Assembly: GCF_030412265.1 (NCBI RefSeq)
Contig: NZ_JAUHLN010000004.1
Coordinates: 310,001 to 374,000 of the forward strand
Length of the DNA: 64,000 nucleotides
Reading direction: 5' to 3'
DNA from: Fictibacillus terranigra
Lineage (GTDB): Bacteria > Bacillota > Bacilli > Bacillales > Fictibacillaceae
Shown here: positions 25,097 through 31,882 of the stretch, in pieces
Position numbering within the stretch: position 1 is the stretch's first letter
Layout of the letters: each line of letters starts with the position of its first letter
Made by a program: the position numbers and the translations under genes
Notes under the pieces: model-generated
Databases searched by the model: none
What the model was told of the DNA's origin: nothing
Seen by the model: only the letters and a program-made list of their open reading frames with translations

Positions 25097-25960
25097 ATGA
25101 GGAAAAGTAGCAAAGTGTTTTACTGGATGGCTCTGCCGGCAGTCTGTTTGTTTTTTATCTTCCATACGATCCCGGTCATCCAAGGGATCATCTACAGCTT
25201 TACGAACTATAAGGGCTATGGAGATTATGAGTTTGTCGGGTTAAAAAACTACGTAAACCTGTTTCAGGATGACCGTGTATTTGCTTCTTATGGGTTTACG
25301 TTTAAATTTGCGATTATTGCTACCATTCTAGTCAACGTCATCAGCTTGATGATCGCGATGGGTCTAAACGCCAAGATTAAGTTCAGGAATACATTGAGAG
25401 GGATATTCTTCATTCCCAATATCTTGAGCATCTTGATTGTCGGCTATATTTTTAACTATATCTTTGCTTTCTTTGTGCCACAAATCGCGGAAAAGGCGGG
25501 GGTTAACTCGTTAACTGAGAACATACTCGGAAATCCGGATCTTGCATGGATCGGCATCGTCATCGTTGCAGTCTGGCAGGCTGTCGCATTCAACACGATT
25601 TTATACCTTGCTGGCCTTCAGACGATTCCGGCAGATCTATACGAAGCAGCAAGCCTTGATGGGGCTGGAAAATGGCATTCCTTCTGCCATATCACATTCC
25701 CGCTCATCGCATCCTTTTTTACGATCAACATGGTGCTTGCAATGAAAAACTTTTTAATGGTGTTCGACCATATTATCGCGCTTACCGGCGGTGGACCCGG
25801 CCAGGCGACGGAAGCGATTTCGATCCTGATCTATAAAGGCGGGTTCCAGGGAGGAGAGTTTGCTTATCAATCGGCGAACTCTGTCATTTATTTTGCAATC
25901 ATTGTGATCGTTTCTGTTTTTCAAATTAAGGTTCTTCAGAAAAGAGAGGTGAACATGTAA
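25097..25960 (+). CDS. Sugar ABC permease, MalF type
   Basis: 287 residues, six membrane helices, with the EAA loop EAASLDGAGKWHSFCHITFP that contacts the ATPase. The N-terminus lacks the long periplasmic loop of E. coli MalF, as usual in Gram-positives. AAGGAGGAG upstream. It overlaps the next permease by one base (TAATG), implying coupling. Confidence 0.9.
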   Translation: MRKSSKVFYWMALPAVCLFFIFHTIPVIQGIIYSFTNYKGYGDYEFVGLKNYVNLFQDDRVFASYGFTFKFAIIATILVNVISLMIAMGLNAKIKFRNTLRGIFFIPNILSILIVGYIFNYIFAFFVPQIAEKAGVNSLTENILGNPDLAWIGIVIVAVWQAVAFNTILYLAGLQTIPADLYEAASLDGAGKWHSFCHITFPLIASFFTINMVLAMKNFLMVFDHIIALTGGGPGQATEAISILIYKGGFQGGEFAYQSANSVIYFAIIVIVSVFQIKVLQKREVNM

Positions 25961-26778
25961 TGAGCCGTAAAGTAAATTGGCCGCTGACGATTTTGTTGAT
26001 CATCTGCTCACTGTTTATTTTGTTTCCGCTGTACCTGACGGTTGTGACCGCCTTTAAAACACCAGAGGAAATGGGACAGTCTCTGCTCGCGCTTCCTGAT
26101 CGTTTTCATTGGCAAAACTTTAAGGAAGCCGCCAGGCTGACCAATTTCTTCCACGCGTTTCGCAACAGTGCGCTTGTTACGGTATTTACAGTAGCGTTTA
26201 CGCTTTTGACCAACTCCATGGTGGCCTATGCCATCGCGAGGAATATGCACCGAAAGTTCTTTAAAACGCTGTATTACTATTTTGTCAGTGCGATGTTTGT
26301 GCCTTTTCCTATCATTATGCTGCCTGTAGTAAAAGAAACGAGTTTACTAGGCCTGAACAACATGCCGGGACTGATCTTTTTATACATCGTGTACGGTCTT
26401 GCCTTTAATATCTTTATATATGTCGGCTATATCCGGTCGATCCCCTATTCCCTTGAAGAAGCAGCTCATGTGGATGGTGCAGGCACATGGAAGGTGTTTT
26501 GGAAAGTCATCTTTCCGCTCCTTGCCCCGATCAATGCGACCGTCGGCATCCTGACTTGTCTCTGGGCATGGAATGATTTTCTGCTGCCGCTTGTCATTTT
26601 GAACAACAGGGATGCGATGACGCTGCCGCTAGTGCAATATGTATTCCAATCTCAGTTTACAACGAACTATAACCTGGCGTTTGCCTCCTATTTAATGGCG
26701 CTGTCTCCTATGATCATCGTTTACCTTTTTGCACAAAAATGGATCATCAGCGGTGTCACCCGCGGAGCTGTAAAGTAA
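25960..26778 (+). CDS. Sugar ABC permease, MalG type
   Basis: 272 residues, six membrane helices and the EAA loop EEAAHVDGAGTWKVFWKVIF. It is the second membrane subunit of the importer. The sequence after its stop passes at once into a fragment of an alpha-glucosidase, so the operon has lost the start of its next gene. Confidence 0.9.
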   Translation: MSRKVNWPLTILLIICSLFILFPLYLTVVTAFKTPEEMGQSLLALPDRFHWQNFKEAARLTNFFHAFRNSALVTVFTVAFTLLTNSMVAYAIARNMHRKFFKTLYYYFVSAMFVPFPIIMLPVVKETSLLGLNNMPGLIFLYIVYGLAFNIFIYVGYIRSIPYSLEEAAHVDGAGTWKVFWKVIFPLLAPINATVGILTCLWAWNDFLLPLVILNNRDAMTLPLVQYVFQSQFTTNYNLAFASYLMALSPMIIVYLFAQKWIISGVTRGAVK

Positions 26779-27217
26779 AAGAAGAACGCCGGTTTCACTG
26801 AAGGAACGCCTTGGCTGAAGGTGAATCCGAACTATAAAGAGATCAACGCAAAACGGGCAGTGGAGAATCCTGATTCAATATTCCACTATTATAAAAAGCT
26901 GATCCAGCTGCGTAAAGAAAACGAGATTATCGTGTACGGAAGCTATGATCATCTTAGAAGACCATCCTCAAATCTATGCGTATACAAGGACACTTGAAGA
27001 AGAGAAGCTTGTTGTCATCCTGAACTTCTCTGGAGATTGCCCGGTGTTTGAGATGCCGGAGCATGTGGATTTTTCAGCTATGAATTAGTGATCAGCAACT
27101 ATGATGTGGATGCGCAGGAGACCATTCAATCCTTTGCACTAAAACCATATGAAGCCCGTGTATACTGTATACCGTTTGAAATAATCTTGGGAAGCATAAG
27201 ACCTTCAGCAGGCTAAG
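26779..27217 (+). pseudogene. Remnant of GH13 alpha-glucosidase (oligo-1,6-glucosidase type)
   Basis: Reading from 26785 gives NAGFTEGTPWLKVNPNYKEI and FHYYKKLIQLRKENEIIVYG, the C-terminal part of MalL-like oligo-1,6-glucosidases. After a frameshift near 26950 the match resumes (EDHPQIYAYTRTLEEEKLVV), and after another near 27080 it continues (YELVISNYDVDAQE, ALKPYEARVYCI). The N-terminal 380 or so residues with the catalytic Asp and Glu are missing, and the fragment abuts the permease stop, pointing to a deletion followed by decay. Confidence 0.85.
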
Positions 27218-27236
27218 CCTGCTGAAGGTTTTTCTG
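27200..27236 (+). terminator. Rho-independent terminator of the sugar operon
   Basis: CCTTCAGCAGGC / GCCTGCTGAAGG stem with a T-run. Confidence 0.9.
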
Positions 27237-27878
27237 TTAAAACCTCCCAATGTCTTCAGTGTTCATGGTAAGGCCGGGCATGCCGGGAACCCAGTTTGCC
27301 GGGATGCCGGTTTGAGATTGTTCTCCGTATTGGAGGGCTTGAATAAGCCTCAGAATTTCGTAGGCATTCCGTCCGACCTCGGAAGGATAGATGAGTTTGC
27401 TGGAAATATACCCGTCTGGGCCGATGATGATCGTTGCCCTGACCGCAGCACCGCTGTGGACGTCCAATACTCTATAGGCGCGGCTGATGAGGTGGTTACG
27501 GTCGCTCACCAGCGGGTATTGCACTTTACCAGCCAGAGGTGAGACTTCTTTAAATACTTTATGGGAAAAAACGCTGTCTGTGCTGATGCCGAGCACTTCG
27601 GTGTTCAGCTTCCTGAGCTCACCGTATAAAGCGGCGACCGCCGCTAGTTCTGTCGGTCAGACAAAGGTGAAATCACTGCCGTAAAAGAACAAAATAACCC
27701 ATTTGCCGCGATAATCCTCGAGGCGAACATCCTTGATCTCTCCGTTTTGAATGGATGGTGCAGTAAATGGGGGAGCAATATCGCCAAGACCCGCACAATA
27801 GGGTTGAGGACCACACGTGTTGAACTGTTCTACGGACGGTGTTGGATATGGCTGATTTCCATCATACGGCATACTCAT
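27237..27878 (-). CDS. Peroxiredoxin with in-frame TGA at the peroxidatic position (candidate selenoprotein)
   Basis: One AhpC/TSA-type peroxiredoxin of 213 residues results if the TGA at 27659-27657 is read through. Residues 1-73 end in FFYGSDFTFV; the next codon, where the family has the peroxidatic Cys of FVCPTE, is TGA, followed at once by PTELAAVAAL and a normal Prx C-terminus (VLGISTDS, RATIIIGPDG). The C-terminal resolving Cys is absent (GIPANWVPG), as in 1-Cys types. An AGCGGC-GGUC-GCCGCU hairpin 11 nt after TGA fits a bacterial SECIS. Either selenocysteine is inserted or the gene is inactivated by one point mutation. AAAGGAGG precedes ATG. Confidence 0.75.
27621..27659 (-). promoter_or_regulatory. 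Candidate bacterial SECIS element
   Basis: Starting with the TGA codon, 11 nt lead to the stem AGCGGC / GCCGCU with loop GGUC; ACCG at the UGA can pair with CGGU at the base. Loop sequence and distance match the SelB-binding hairpin of E. coli fdhF mRNA (11 nt, GGUC loop). The bulged U below the upper helix is not clearly present (a U-U opposition is). Confidence 0.6.
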
Positions 27879-27944
27879 CCCAGTCCCTCCTTTCCGTTAG
27901 GGGGTTTCTATCTATCGTATGAAAAGGAGGAAGAGAAGTGTTTT

Positions 27945-28211
27945 TTATCTGCCTCCGCAGCCGCATCCTCCTCCGCCTTGTTGAGGCGGTTTTGTGTATT
28001 GCTGAGGGTATGCTGGATTTTGAATAGGGTAGCCCCCGTAAACACCCTGTCCATAGCCAGGGGCTGTCCCAGGGTAACCTGCTCCCGGATATCCGCCCTG
28101 GCCGTAAGCTTGGCCCGGATAACCAGGGAAGCCCTGCTGTCCATAGCCCATTCCAGGCTGCATGCCGTACTGTGGATACTGGCCGTACCCGTAAGGATTC
28201 ATCTGGCGCAT
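27945..28211 (-). CDS. Gly/Tyr/Pro/Gln-rich small protein with Cys tail
   Basis: About 88 residues of low complexity (MNPYGYGQYPQYGMQPGMGY and similar), with repeated GYPG, YGQG and GQGGYPG pieces, ending QQGGGGCGCGGR. Such composition is typical of spore coat or surface structural proteins. It lies 66 nt upstream of the peroxiredoxin gene on the same strand, and a sigma-K-like box lies about 100 bp before it. The start may be the first Met or the Met three codons later; the ribosome binding site is weak. Confidence 0.6.
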   Translation of the reverse strand: MRQMNPYGYGQYPQYGMQPGMGYGQQGFPGYPGQAYGQGGYPGAGYPGTAPGYGQGVYGGYPIQNPAYPQQYTKPPQQGGGGCGCGGR

Positions 28212-28308
28212 GAAATCGTTCCAATCTATTTAGATTTTATTTCTGTAGTTACAGCTTATGCAGGGCGGTTAATAGTGTACAAGATATTCAACCTAGTAAG
28301 ACGTGAAT

Positions 28309-28336
28309 TAATTTATGTTTGCATGAGTAGCTAGTA
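28309..28336 (-). promoter_or_regulatory. Candidate sigma-K promoter
   Basis: On the minus strand an AC element, 16 bp and CATAAATTA (fits CATANNNTA) precede the Gly/Tyr-rich gene and the peroxiredoxin. A single match of this kind can arise by chance in AT-rich DNA; neighbouring spore genes raise its credibility. Confidence 0.4.
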
Positions 28337-28449
28337 GCTGGGCATAAGGCACGAATATATCGAGTTTCGCTCAATTCAAGATGTGTTTGGCTCAATGATT
28401 TCGCTACTGTGCGAAAAGATCTCTCTCGGATTTGCTTCCCGAGAAAGCA

Positions 28450-28512
28450 AAAATGGCTGAAAAGCAGAGGGGCAAAGCGTTAGCTCGACGATCCCCTTGC
28501 TTTTCAGCCGGC
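28450..28512. repeat. Long inverted repeat / terminator after the Hsp20 gene
   Basis: GGCTGAAAAGCA.GAGGGG and CCCCTTGCTTTTCAGCC form a near-perfect stem around a 20-nt loop containing GCGTTAGCTCGACGAT. On the minus strand it follows the stop of the Hsp20 gene and is trailed by ATTTTTG, so it may act as terminator. The rest of the 308-bp gene-free gap holds only a second small stem (CTTTCTCGGGAAGC) and the sigma-K-like box. Confidence 0.6.
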
Positions 28513-28519
28513 GGCCCAA

Positions 28520-28981
28520 TTATTCTTCTGCTTCTGGCTTAATATCAATATAGTTTGCTGAGGGCCTGCTTTTCTTTACCCGGATTTTTAAGAGGCCGTT
28601 ACCAAACGTGGCCCGAACGTCTTCTTGTTTTACGGCAAAAGGGAGCGGGACCAGCCGTTCAACCCGTTTATTGGCCTGTTTGAATTGAGAAATATTGGTT
28701 TTATCATCAGTAAAGCGATTGGATTCAGACGCGTAGGCGATAATCTTAAGCGCTCGATCCAGCACCTCGATCTGAATTTGGCTCTGATCATAGTTTTCGA
28801 GGTTGGCGTGTGCGATAAATTCATTTTTGGTTTCCTGTACGTCCAATGGGAACGATAGATGGTCAACCATGGTCTGATAATGCTCAAAGCTCTTATCGAT
28901 GAATTGTTCTAATGATTTTACCCAAGATCCTATAGACTTTTCATTAAAGAATGGCATGATAGGTCCGCCATTTTCCGGCAT
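28520..28981 (-). CDS. Hsp20 / alpha-crystallin family protein (spore type)
   Basis: 153 residues. The alpha-crystallin domain covers about 55-140: NEFIAHANLENYDQSQIQIE, then ERLVPLPFAVKQEDVRATFG and GLLKIRVKK (the G.L.I.[VL] motif). It resembles the divergent spore proteins of this fold (CotM/CotP/GerT) more than cytosolic IbpA. The next gene upstream (GerPF-like) ends 26 nt before it, so both form the minus-strand arm of the divergent germination cluster. AAGGAGGG precedes ATG. Confidence 0.75.
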   Translation of the reverse strand: MPENGGPIMPFFNEKSIGSWVKSLEQFIDKSFEHYQTMVDHLSFPLDVQETKNEFIAHANLENYDQSQIQIEVLDRALKIIAYASESNRFTDDKTNISQFKQANKRVERLVPLPFAVKQEDVRATFGNGLLKIRVKKSRPSANYIDIKPEAEE

Positions 28982-29006
28982 GATAAATCCCTCCTTAGTA
29001 AATAAA

Positions 29007-29231
29007 CTATGCGTTGCCGGCTACGTTCGAATCAGCAGCATCCGTATCTAATGTGTTGGTCGAACTGATAAATGTAACGGTTTGCAGGAAATTGCCTGTA
29101 TTTCCGCCTCCAGAGCCGCTATAACCTTTGCTTGTGCTTTTAGGATTAATCACAAGGGTGTCACCAAAGTTTACGATTCCATCGGCTTGCACAGAGGAAA
29201 TAGTTACAGGCCCCACGATCAGTGATGGCAA
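29007..29231 (-). CDS. GerPF/GerPA-like spore germination protein (TTG start)
   Basis: 74 residues: MPSLIVGPVTISSVQADGIV, NFGDTLVINPKSTSKGYSGS, GGNTG and an ending TNTLDTDAADSN. This is the complete pattern of GerPA/GerPF proteins, which influence coat permeability to germinants. TTG start with GGGAGG upstream. It is transcribed away from the gerP operon and probably together with the downstream Hsp20 gene. I cannot tell GerPF from GerPA reliably, though the K-x-Y-x-G-S-G form favours GerPF. Confidence 0.8.
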   Translation of the reverse strand: MPSLIVGPVTISSVQADGIVNFGDTLVINPKSTSKGYSGSGGGNTGNFLQTVTFISSTNTLDTDAADSNVAGNA

Positions 29232-29282
29232 GAGAACGAACCTCCCTTTAAAAGTACCGTTTAGATTGCTTGATGCTCTTAT

Positions 29283-29311
29283 TAGTGTATGTGCAGATGC
29301 CTCAAAAGGTG
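29283..29311 (-). promoter_or_regulatory. Candidate sigma-K promoter (minus arm)
   Basis: CACC, 16 bp, CATACACTA on the minus strand, identical in layout to the site before the GerP-like trio at 15.25 kb. It sits about 50 bp before the GerPF-like gene. Confidence 0.6.
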
Positions 29312-29327
29312 AGAAGGTATGAGGGTG

Positions 29328-29355
29328 AACACCTAGTGAAGCGTGACATATGATA
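29328..29355 (+). promoter_or_regulatory. Candidate sigma-K promoter (plus arm)
   Basis: AACACC followed by CATATGATA (fits CATANNNTA), 33 bp before the GTG start of the first plus-strand gerP gene. The B. subtilis gerP operon is transcribed from a sigma-K promoter late in sporulation, which supports the assignment. Confidence 0.55.
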
Positions 29356-29387
29356 TGAGGAGACTGTTGGCAGGGGGGTGGTTTGAA

Positions 29388-29609
29388 GTGCCTGGAATCG
29401 TAGGGAGTATTAATATTGCCTCAGTTTCGAGCAGCTCGATAGTCCATATCGGGGATGTTCAGGCCATCAATCCTATCAGCAATGCGAAGACCTTTGCAGG
29501 CGCAGGCTCGTTTAACACGGGCGATAATATAAGGACGAACACAGGCTACAACCTTACAAATACGTATGATATGGATGGGTTCGATAATGTGAATATGGGA
29601 AATAATTAG
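29388..29609 (+). CDS. GerPA-like spore germination protein (GTG start)
   Basis: 73 residues from a GTG start with GGGGGGTGG upstream: MPGIVGSINIASVSSSSIVH then IGDVQAINPISNAKTFAGAG, SFNTGD and a NTYDMDGFDN ending. Length and pattern fit the GerPA/GerPF family, and first place in the operon fits GerPA. A longer frame to 29343 covers the promoter and is rejected. It is followed after 65 nt by gerPC. Confidence 0.78.
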   Translation: MPGIVGSINIASVSSSSIVHIGDVQAINPISNAKTFAGAGSFNTGDNIRTNTGYNLTNTYDMDGFDNVNMGNN

Positions 29610-29674
29610 AAGCCCTCATTTAAAAAGCAAATTTACTGCCGATCCGGCATAAAACTTAGTAAGGAGATGATGTT

Positions 29675-30313
29675 ATGTCGGATAGCTATAATCAATACTA
29701 TTATATCCAGCAGATGCAGGGGCAGCTTCAGTGCCTGCAAGACAAGGTATGTGAACTGGAGAAGCAGATTGAAGAACTGACCAAGGATATGAAGAAAGTA
29801 AAAGACCAGCCGACCACACAAATCCAATACTCCTTTGATCAGTTGAAGATCGAGAGGCTTGATGGGACGCTGAATATTGGACTGAGTTCAGAAAGCGACG
29901 GCAAAAACATGGTAGAGGACTTTACTGTCGGCGGTGAATCGATCGCTGTTGGCGGAAGCAAGCCGCCACAGAGCGCTATGAGTTCAAGCAGGGAATATAC
30001 AGAAATCATGGCAAACCTGGAGGAATACATGAACATTGAGGCGCCGGAAGACATTACAAAAATTGAAGAGGAACAAGAACATAAACTCGATGAATCCTAT
30101 CGTGAACTGATTTTGAATGATATCCGGACACAGCTTCCGGGCAGGCTGGAGCATTACCTTCAAAAATATCCTCCCCATAACCAAGAGGGCATATTGCTCG
30201 TTGAGAATAAAGTGAAAGGTGATGTGTACAAAGGAATTGAGCATTTCATCTCAAGCTTAAAGAACAATAACATCGGGGGTGAGATCCATGAGATTCCAGG
30301 TGATCAATCATGA
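29675..30313 (+). CDS. gerPC: Spore germination protein GerPC
   Basis: 212 residues. An N-terminal coiled coil (QQMQGQLQCLQDKVCELEKQ and onward) is followed by the hallmark QYSFDQLKIERLDGTLNIGL, then IEDFTV-like and a C-terminal helical domain. This is GerPC, a soluble coat-associated component required for rapid germinant access. AAGGAGATGATG precedes ATG. It overlaps gerPD by 26 nt. Confidence 0.9.
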   Translation: MSDSYNQYYYIQQMQGQLQCLQDKVCELEKQIEELTKDMKKVKDQPTTQIQYSFDQLKIERLDGTLNIGLSSESDGKNMVEDFTVGGESIAVGGSKPPQSAMSSSREYTEIMANLEEYMNIEAPEDITKIEEEQEHKLDESYRELILNDIRTQLPGRLEHYLQKYPPHNQEGILLVENKVKGDVYKGIEHFISSLKNNNIGGEIHEIPGDQS

Positions 30314-30464
30314 ACTGTCTGTGGGCTCTCTTAAAATTGTAGGGGTGAGTATCTCTTCGCTCGTTTTGGTTGGCGATGCCGGGCATATTAGTCTGGCCTC
30401 CATATTTGATACACCACCGGAAGCCCTGGTGGTCGGAACCTCACTCGTTCCTCTAGCACTATAA
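30288..30464 (+). CDS. gerPD: Spore germination protein GerPD
   Basis: 58 residues, the same length as B. subtilis GerPD: MRFQVINHELSVGSLKIVGV, SISSLVLVGDAGHISLASIF and DTPPEALVVG. GGGGGTGAG precedes the chosen ATG; the Met three codons earlier is less well placed. It is nested between gerPC (overlap) and gerPE (1-nt gap), showing tight coupling. Confidence 0.88.
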   Translation: MRFQVINHELSVGSLKIVGVSISSLVLVGDAGHISLASIFDTPPEALVVGTSLVPLAL

Positions 30465-30465
30465 T

Positions 30466-30912
30466 ATGATACCGAGAACATCGGAGGTCAATCATATCCA
30501 CGTTCGTTCCATTTTGTTTTCATCGGTTGTAAATGTTGGAGATACAGGCCGGCTTGCTGCCTTTTCACAGGCACTGGCCATCCAGAAGTATGAGCCGACT
30601 TTTGATTCGGCGTTAAGCGGACTCATTAATTTTCCGAACTACCAGGCGTTTACTATACCGCGCCCCAGGCCTGCGCCGCCAAAAGAAGTCACGATGCAGT
30701 CTTTTAATGATCCTGCCTATATACGTGTAGGGACTATTGATATTTTGGGTATATCAGCAGCCGGCATTCTCCATATTGGCGGTATTCACCACATCGACCT
30801 CGAATCGAGGGTTAAGCACATAAGGAATTATCGAACGAATCCTGATCCGAAAAACCTTGATATTGTTTCGGTTCCACCAGTAGGCAGAAGCATGCTAGAC
30901 CAAGACAAATAA
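30466..30912 (+). CDS. gerPE: Spore germination protein GerPE
   Basis: 148 residues with two copies of the short GerP-type fold: the first (EVNHIHVRSILFSSVVNVGD) and the second (YIRVGTIDILGISAAGILHI then DLESRVKHIR), separated by a proline-rich linker (IPRPRPAPPKE). This agrees with GerPE. No good ribosome binding site; the one-base gap to gerPD suggests translational coupling. Confidence 0.88.
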   Translation: MIPRTSEVNHIHVRSILFSSVVNVGDTGRLAAFSQALAIQKYEPTFDSALSGLINFPNYQAFTIPRPRPAPPKEVTMQSFNDPAYIRVGTIDILGISAAGILHIGGIHHIDLESRVKHIRNYRTNPDPKNLDIVSVPPVGRSMLDQDK

Positions 30913-30925
30913 GGGAGGGATGACC

Positions 30926-31120
30926 TTGAATCTGTTTGTTAACCAGACCATTACCATCTATCAGTTAAAGGTACAGGGGATTCAGAATTCATCCGTCATG
31001 CAAATCGGCAGTGCGGGCATGATCCGGCCTGTTTCTAACTTGTACAATACAGGAGGCTTCACCGGGGAAGCTCCTCCGCTTGCAGCGGTTCCAGCTGTCG
31101 AACTCCCTGCACCTTCATAA
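30926..31120 (+). CDS. gerPB: Spore germination protein GerPB (TTG start)
   Basis: 64 residues: NLFVNQTITIYQLKVQGIQN, SSVMQIGSAGMIRPVSNLYN and TGGFTGEAPP, matching GerPB (FYINQSI..., QIGSAG, NTGGFT). TTG with GGGAGGG 6 nt upstream is preferred over an ATG that abuts the site. In B. subtilis gerPB is second in the operon; here it is after gerPE, a rearranged order. Confidence 0.85.
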   Translation: MNLFVNQTITIYQLKVQGIQNSSVMQIGSAGMIRPVSNLYNTGGFTGEAPPLAAVPAVELPAPS

Positions 31121-31158
31121 ATGTTTACAGCTAATAAACAAAGAAAGGAGGGATACCA

Positions 31159-31629
31159 TTGGATTCATGGAAACAGATGATGGAGTGGAAGAAGTTTGCT
31201 GATCAGTACCTTGGCCAAAATTTCTTTTCTCCTTACCAGCAGCAAGAAGACACACAGAGGGAGCAACAGCAGTCCCAGCCGCAAGAAGAGCGGGGATTTC
31301 CGGCTGTTAATATTTATGAATCTGAGAATGAGCTCTTATGCATTGCTGCCATTCCAGGCCTTGAGAAAGCGGAAGATGTGGATGTGTATGTGGATGACAG
31401 GAGCGTTCATATCAAAGGGAAAACCAACTTGATCGGAGGAAAATACAGAATAGCCAAGGAAGAGTTCGGTTCAGGAGCCTTTAGCAGAGAAGTGGAACTG
31501 CCGTATCGTGTCCGAAGTGACGCCATTCATGCGACGTATAAGAAAGGATTCTTGTACATTAAGCTTTATCGGCTGCCCGCTGATCGTCAAAAACCAAAAA
31601 AAGTAGACATCCGAAGATTTGATGATTGA
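31159..31629 (+). CDS. Hsp20 / alpha-crystallin family protein, GerT/CotP-like (TTG start)
   Basis: 156 residues. A Gln-rich N-terminal arm (YQQQEDTQREQQQSQPQEER) leads to the alpha-crystallin domain (PAVNIYESENELLCIAAIPG, SVHIKGK, FSREVELPYRV, YKKGFLYIKLYRL). Position at the end of the gerP operon suggests a spore role like GerT of B. cereus. TTG with AAAGGAGGG upstream. It mirrors the Hsp20 gene on the minus arm, so each arm ends with one. Confidence 0.78.
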   Translation: MDSWKQMMEWKKFADQYLGQNFFSPYQQQEDTQREQQQSQPQEERGFPAVNIYESENELLCIAAIPGLEKAEDVDVYVDDRSVHIKGKTNLIGGKYRIAKEEFGSGAFSREVELPYRVRSDAIHATYKKGFLYIKLYRLPADRQKPKKVDIRRFDD

Positions 31630-31633
31630 CCGA

Positions 31634-31882
31634 TTGACATTTTTGGGAAATCCAACTAAACTGTTGGTTATAAAACTAGAAAGGAACAGGTGTATCGTCC
31701 AATGCGTAACTAACTCCTATTTTAATTGAACTTTATATTCATTTTTGAATCTAAACTTCGGATAGGATTAGTTTGCCCATTTTTCATACCTGTTTTTTTT
31801 ACGTGATACCCGGTTTTACGGGACAGGTATCGTTATTTTTGTGCGAATTTTTCCTCTCTGATCAAAACAGGGAGGTTTTTTT
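31634..31882 (+). promoter_or_regulatory. Promoter and attenuator leader of the ABC-F gene
   Basis: TTGACA (31634-31639), 17 bp, TAAACT form a sigma-A promoter. The leader contains a tiny ORF ATG CGT AAC TAA (31702-31713). AACAGGTGTAT (31684) can pair with ATACCTGTT (31786) and ACTAACTCCTAT with ATAGGATTAGT, giving a long terminator hairpin with eight T. The 3' arm can instead pair with ACAGGTAT (31823), and GATACC/GGTATC (31805-31831) forms a second stem before GTTATTTTT. Mutually exclusive stems around a mini-ORF indicate ribosome-mediated attenuation, as known for VmlR-type genes. Confidence 0.7.

Noticed and set aside
27237-27596. A separate 119-residue peroxiredoxin starting inside the domain
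   Set aside because: The internal Met is in a beta strand and has no ribosome binding site; the two parts are one frame interrupted only by TGA.
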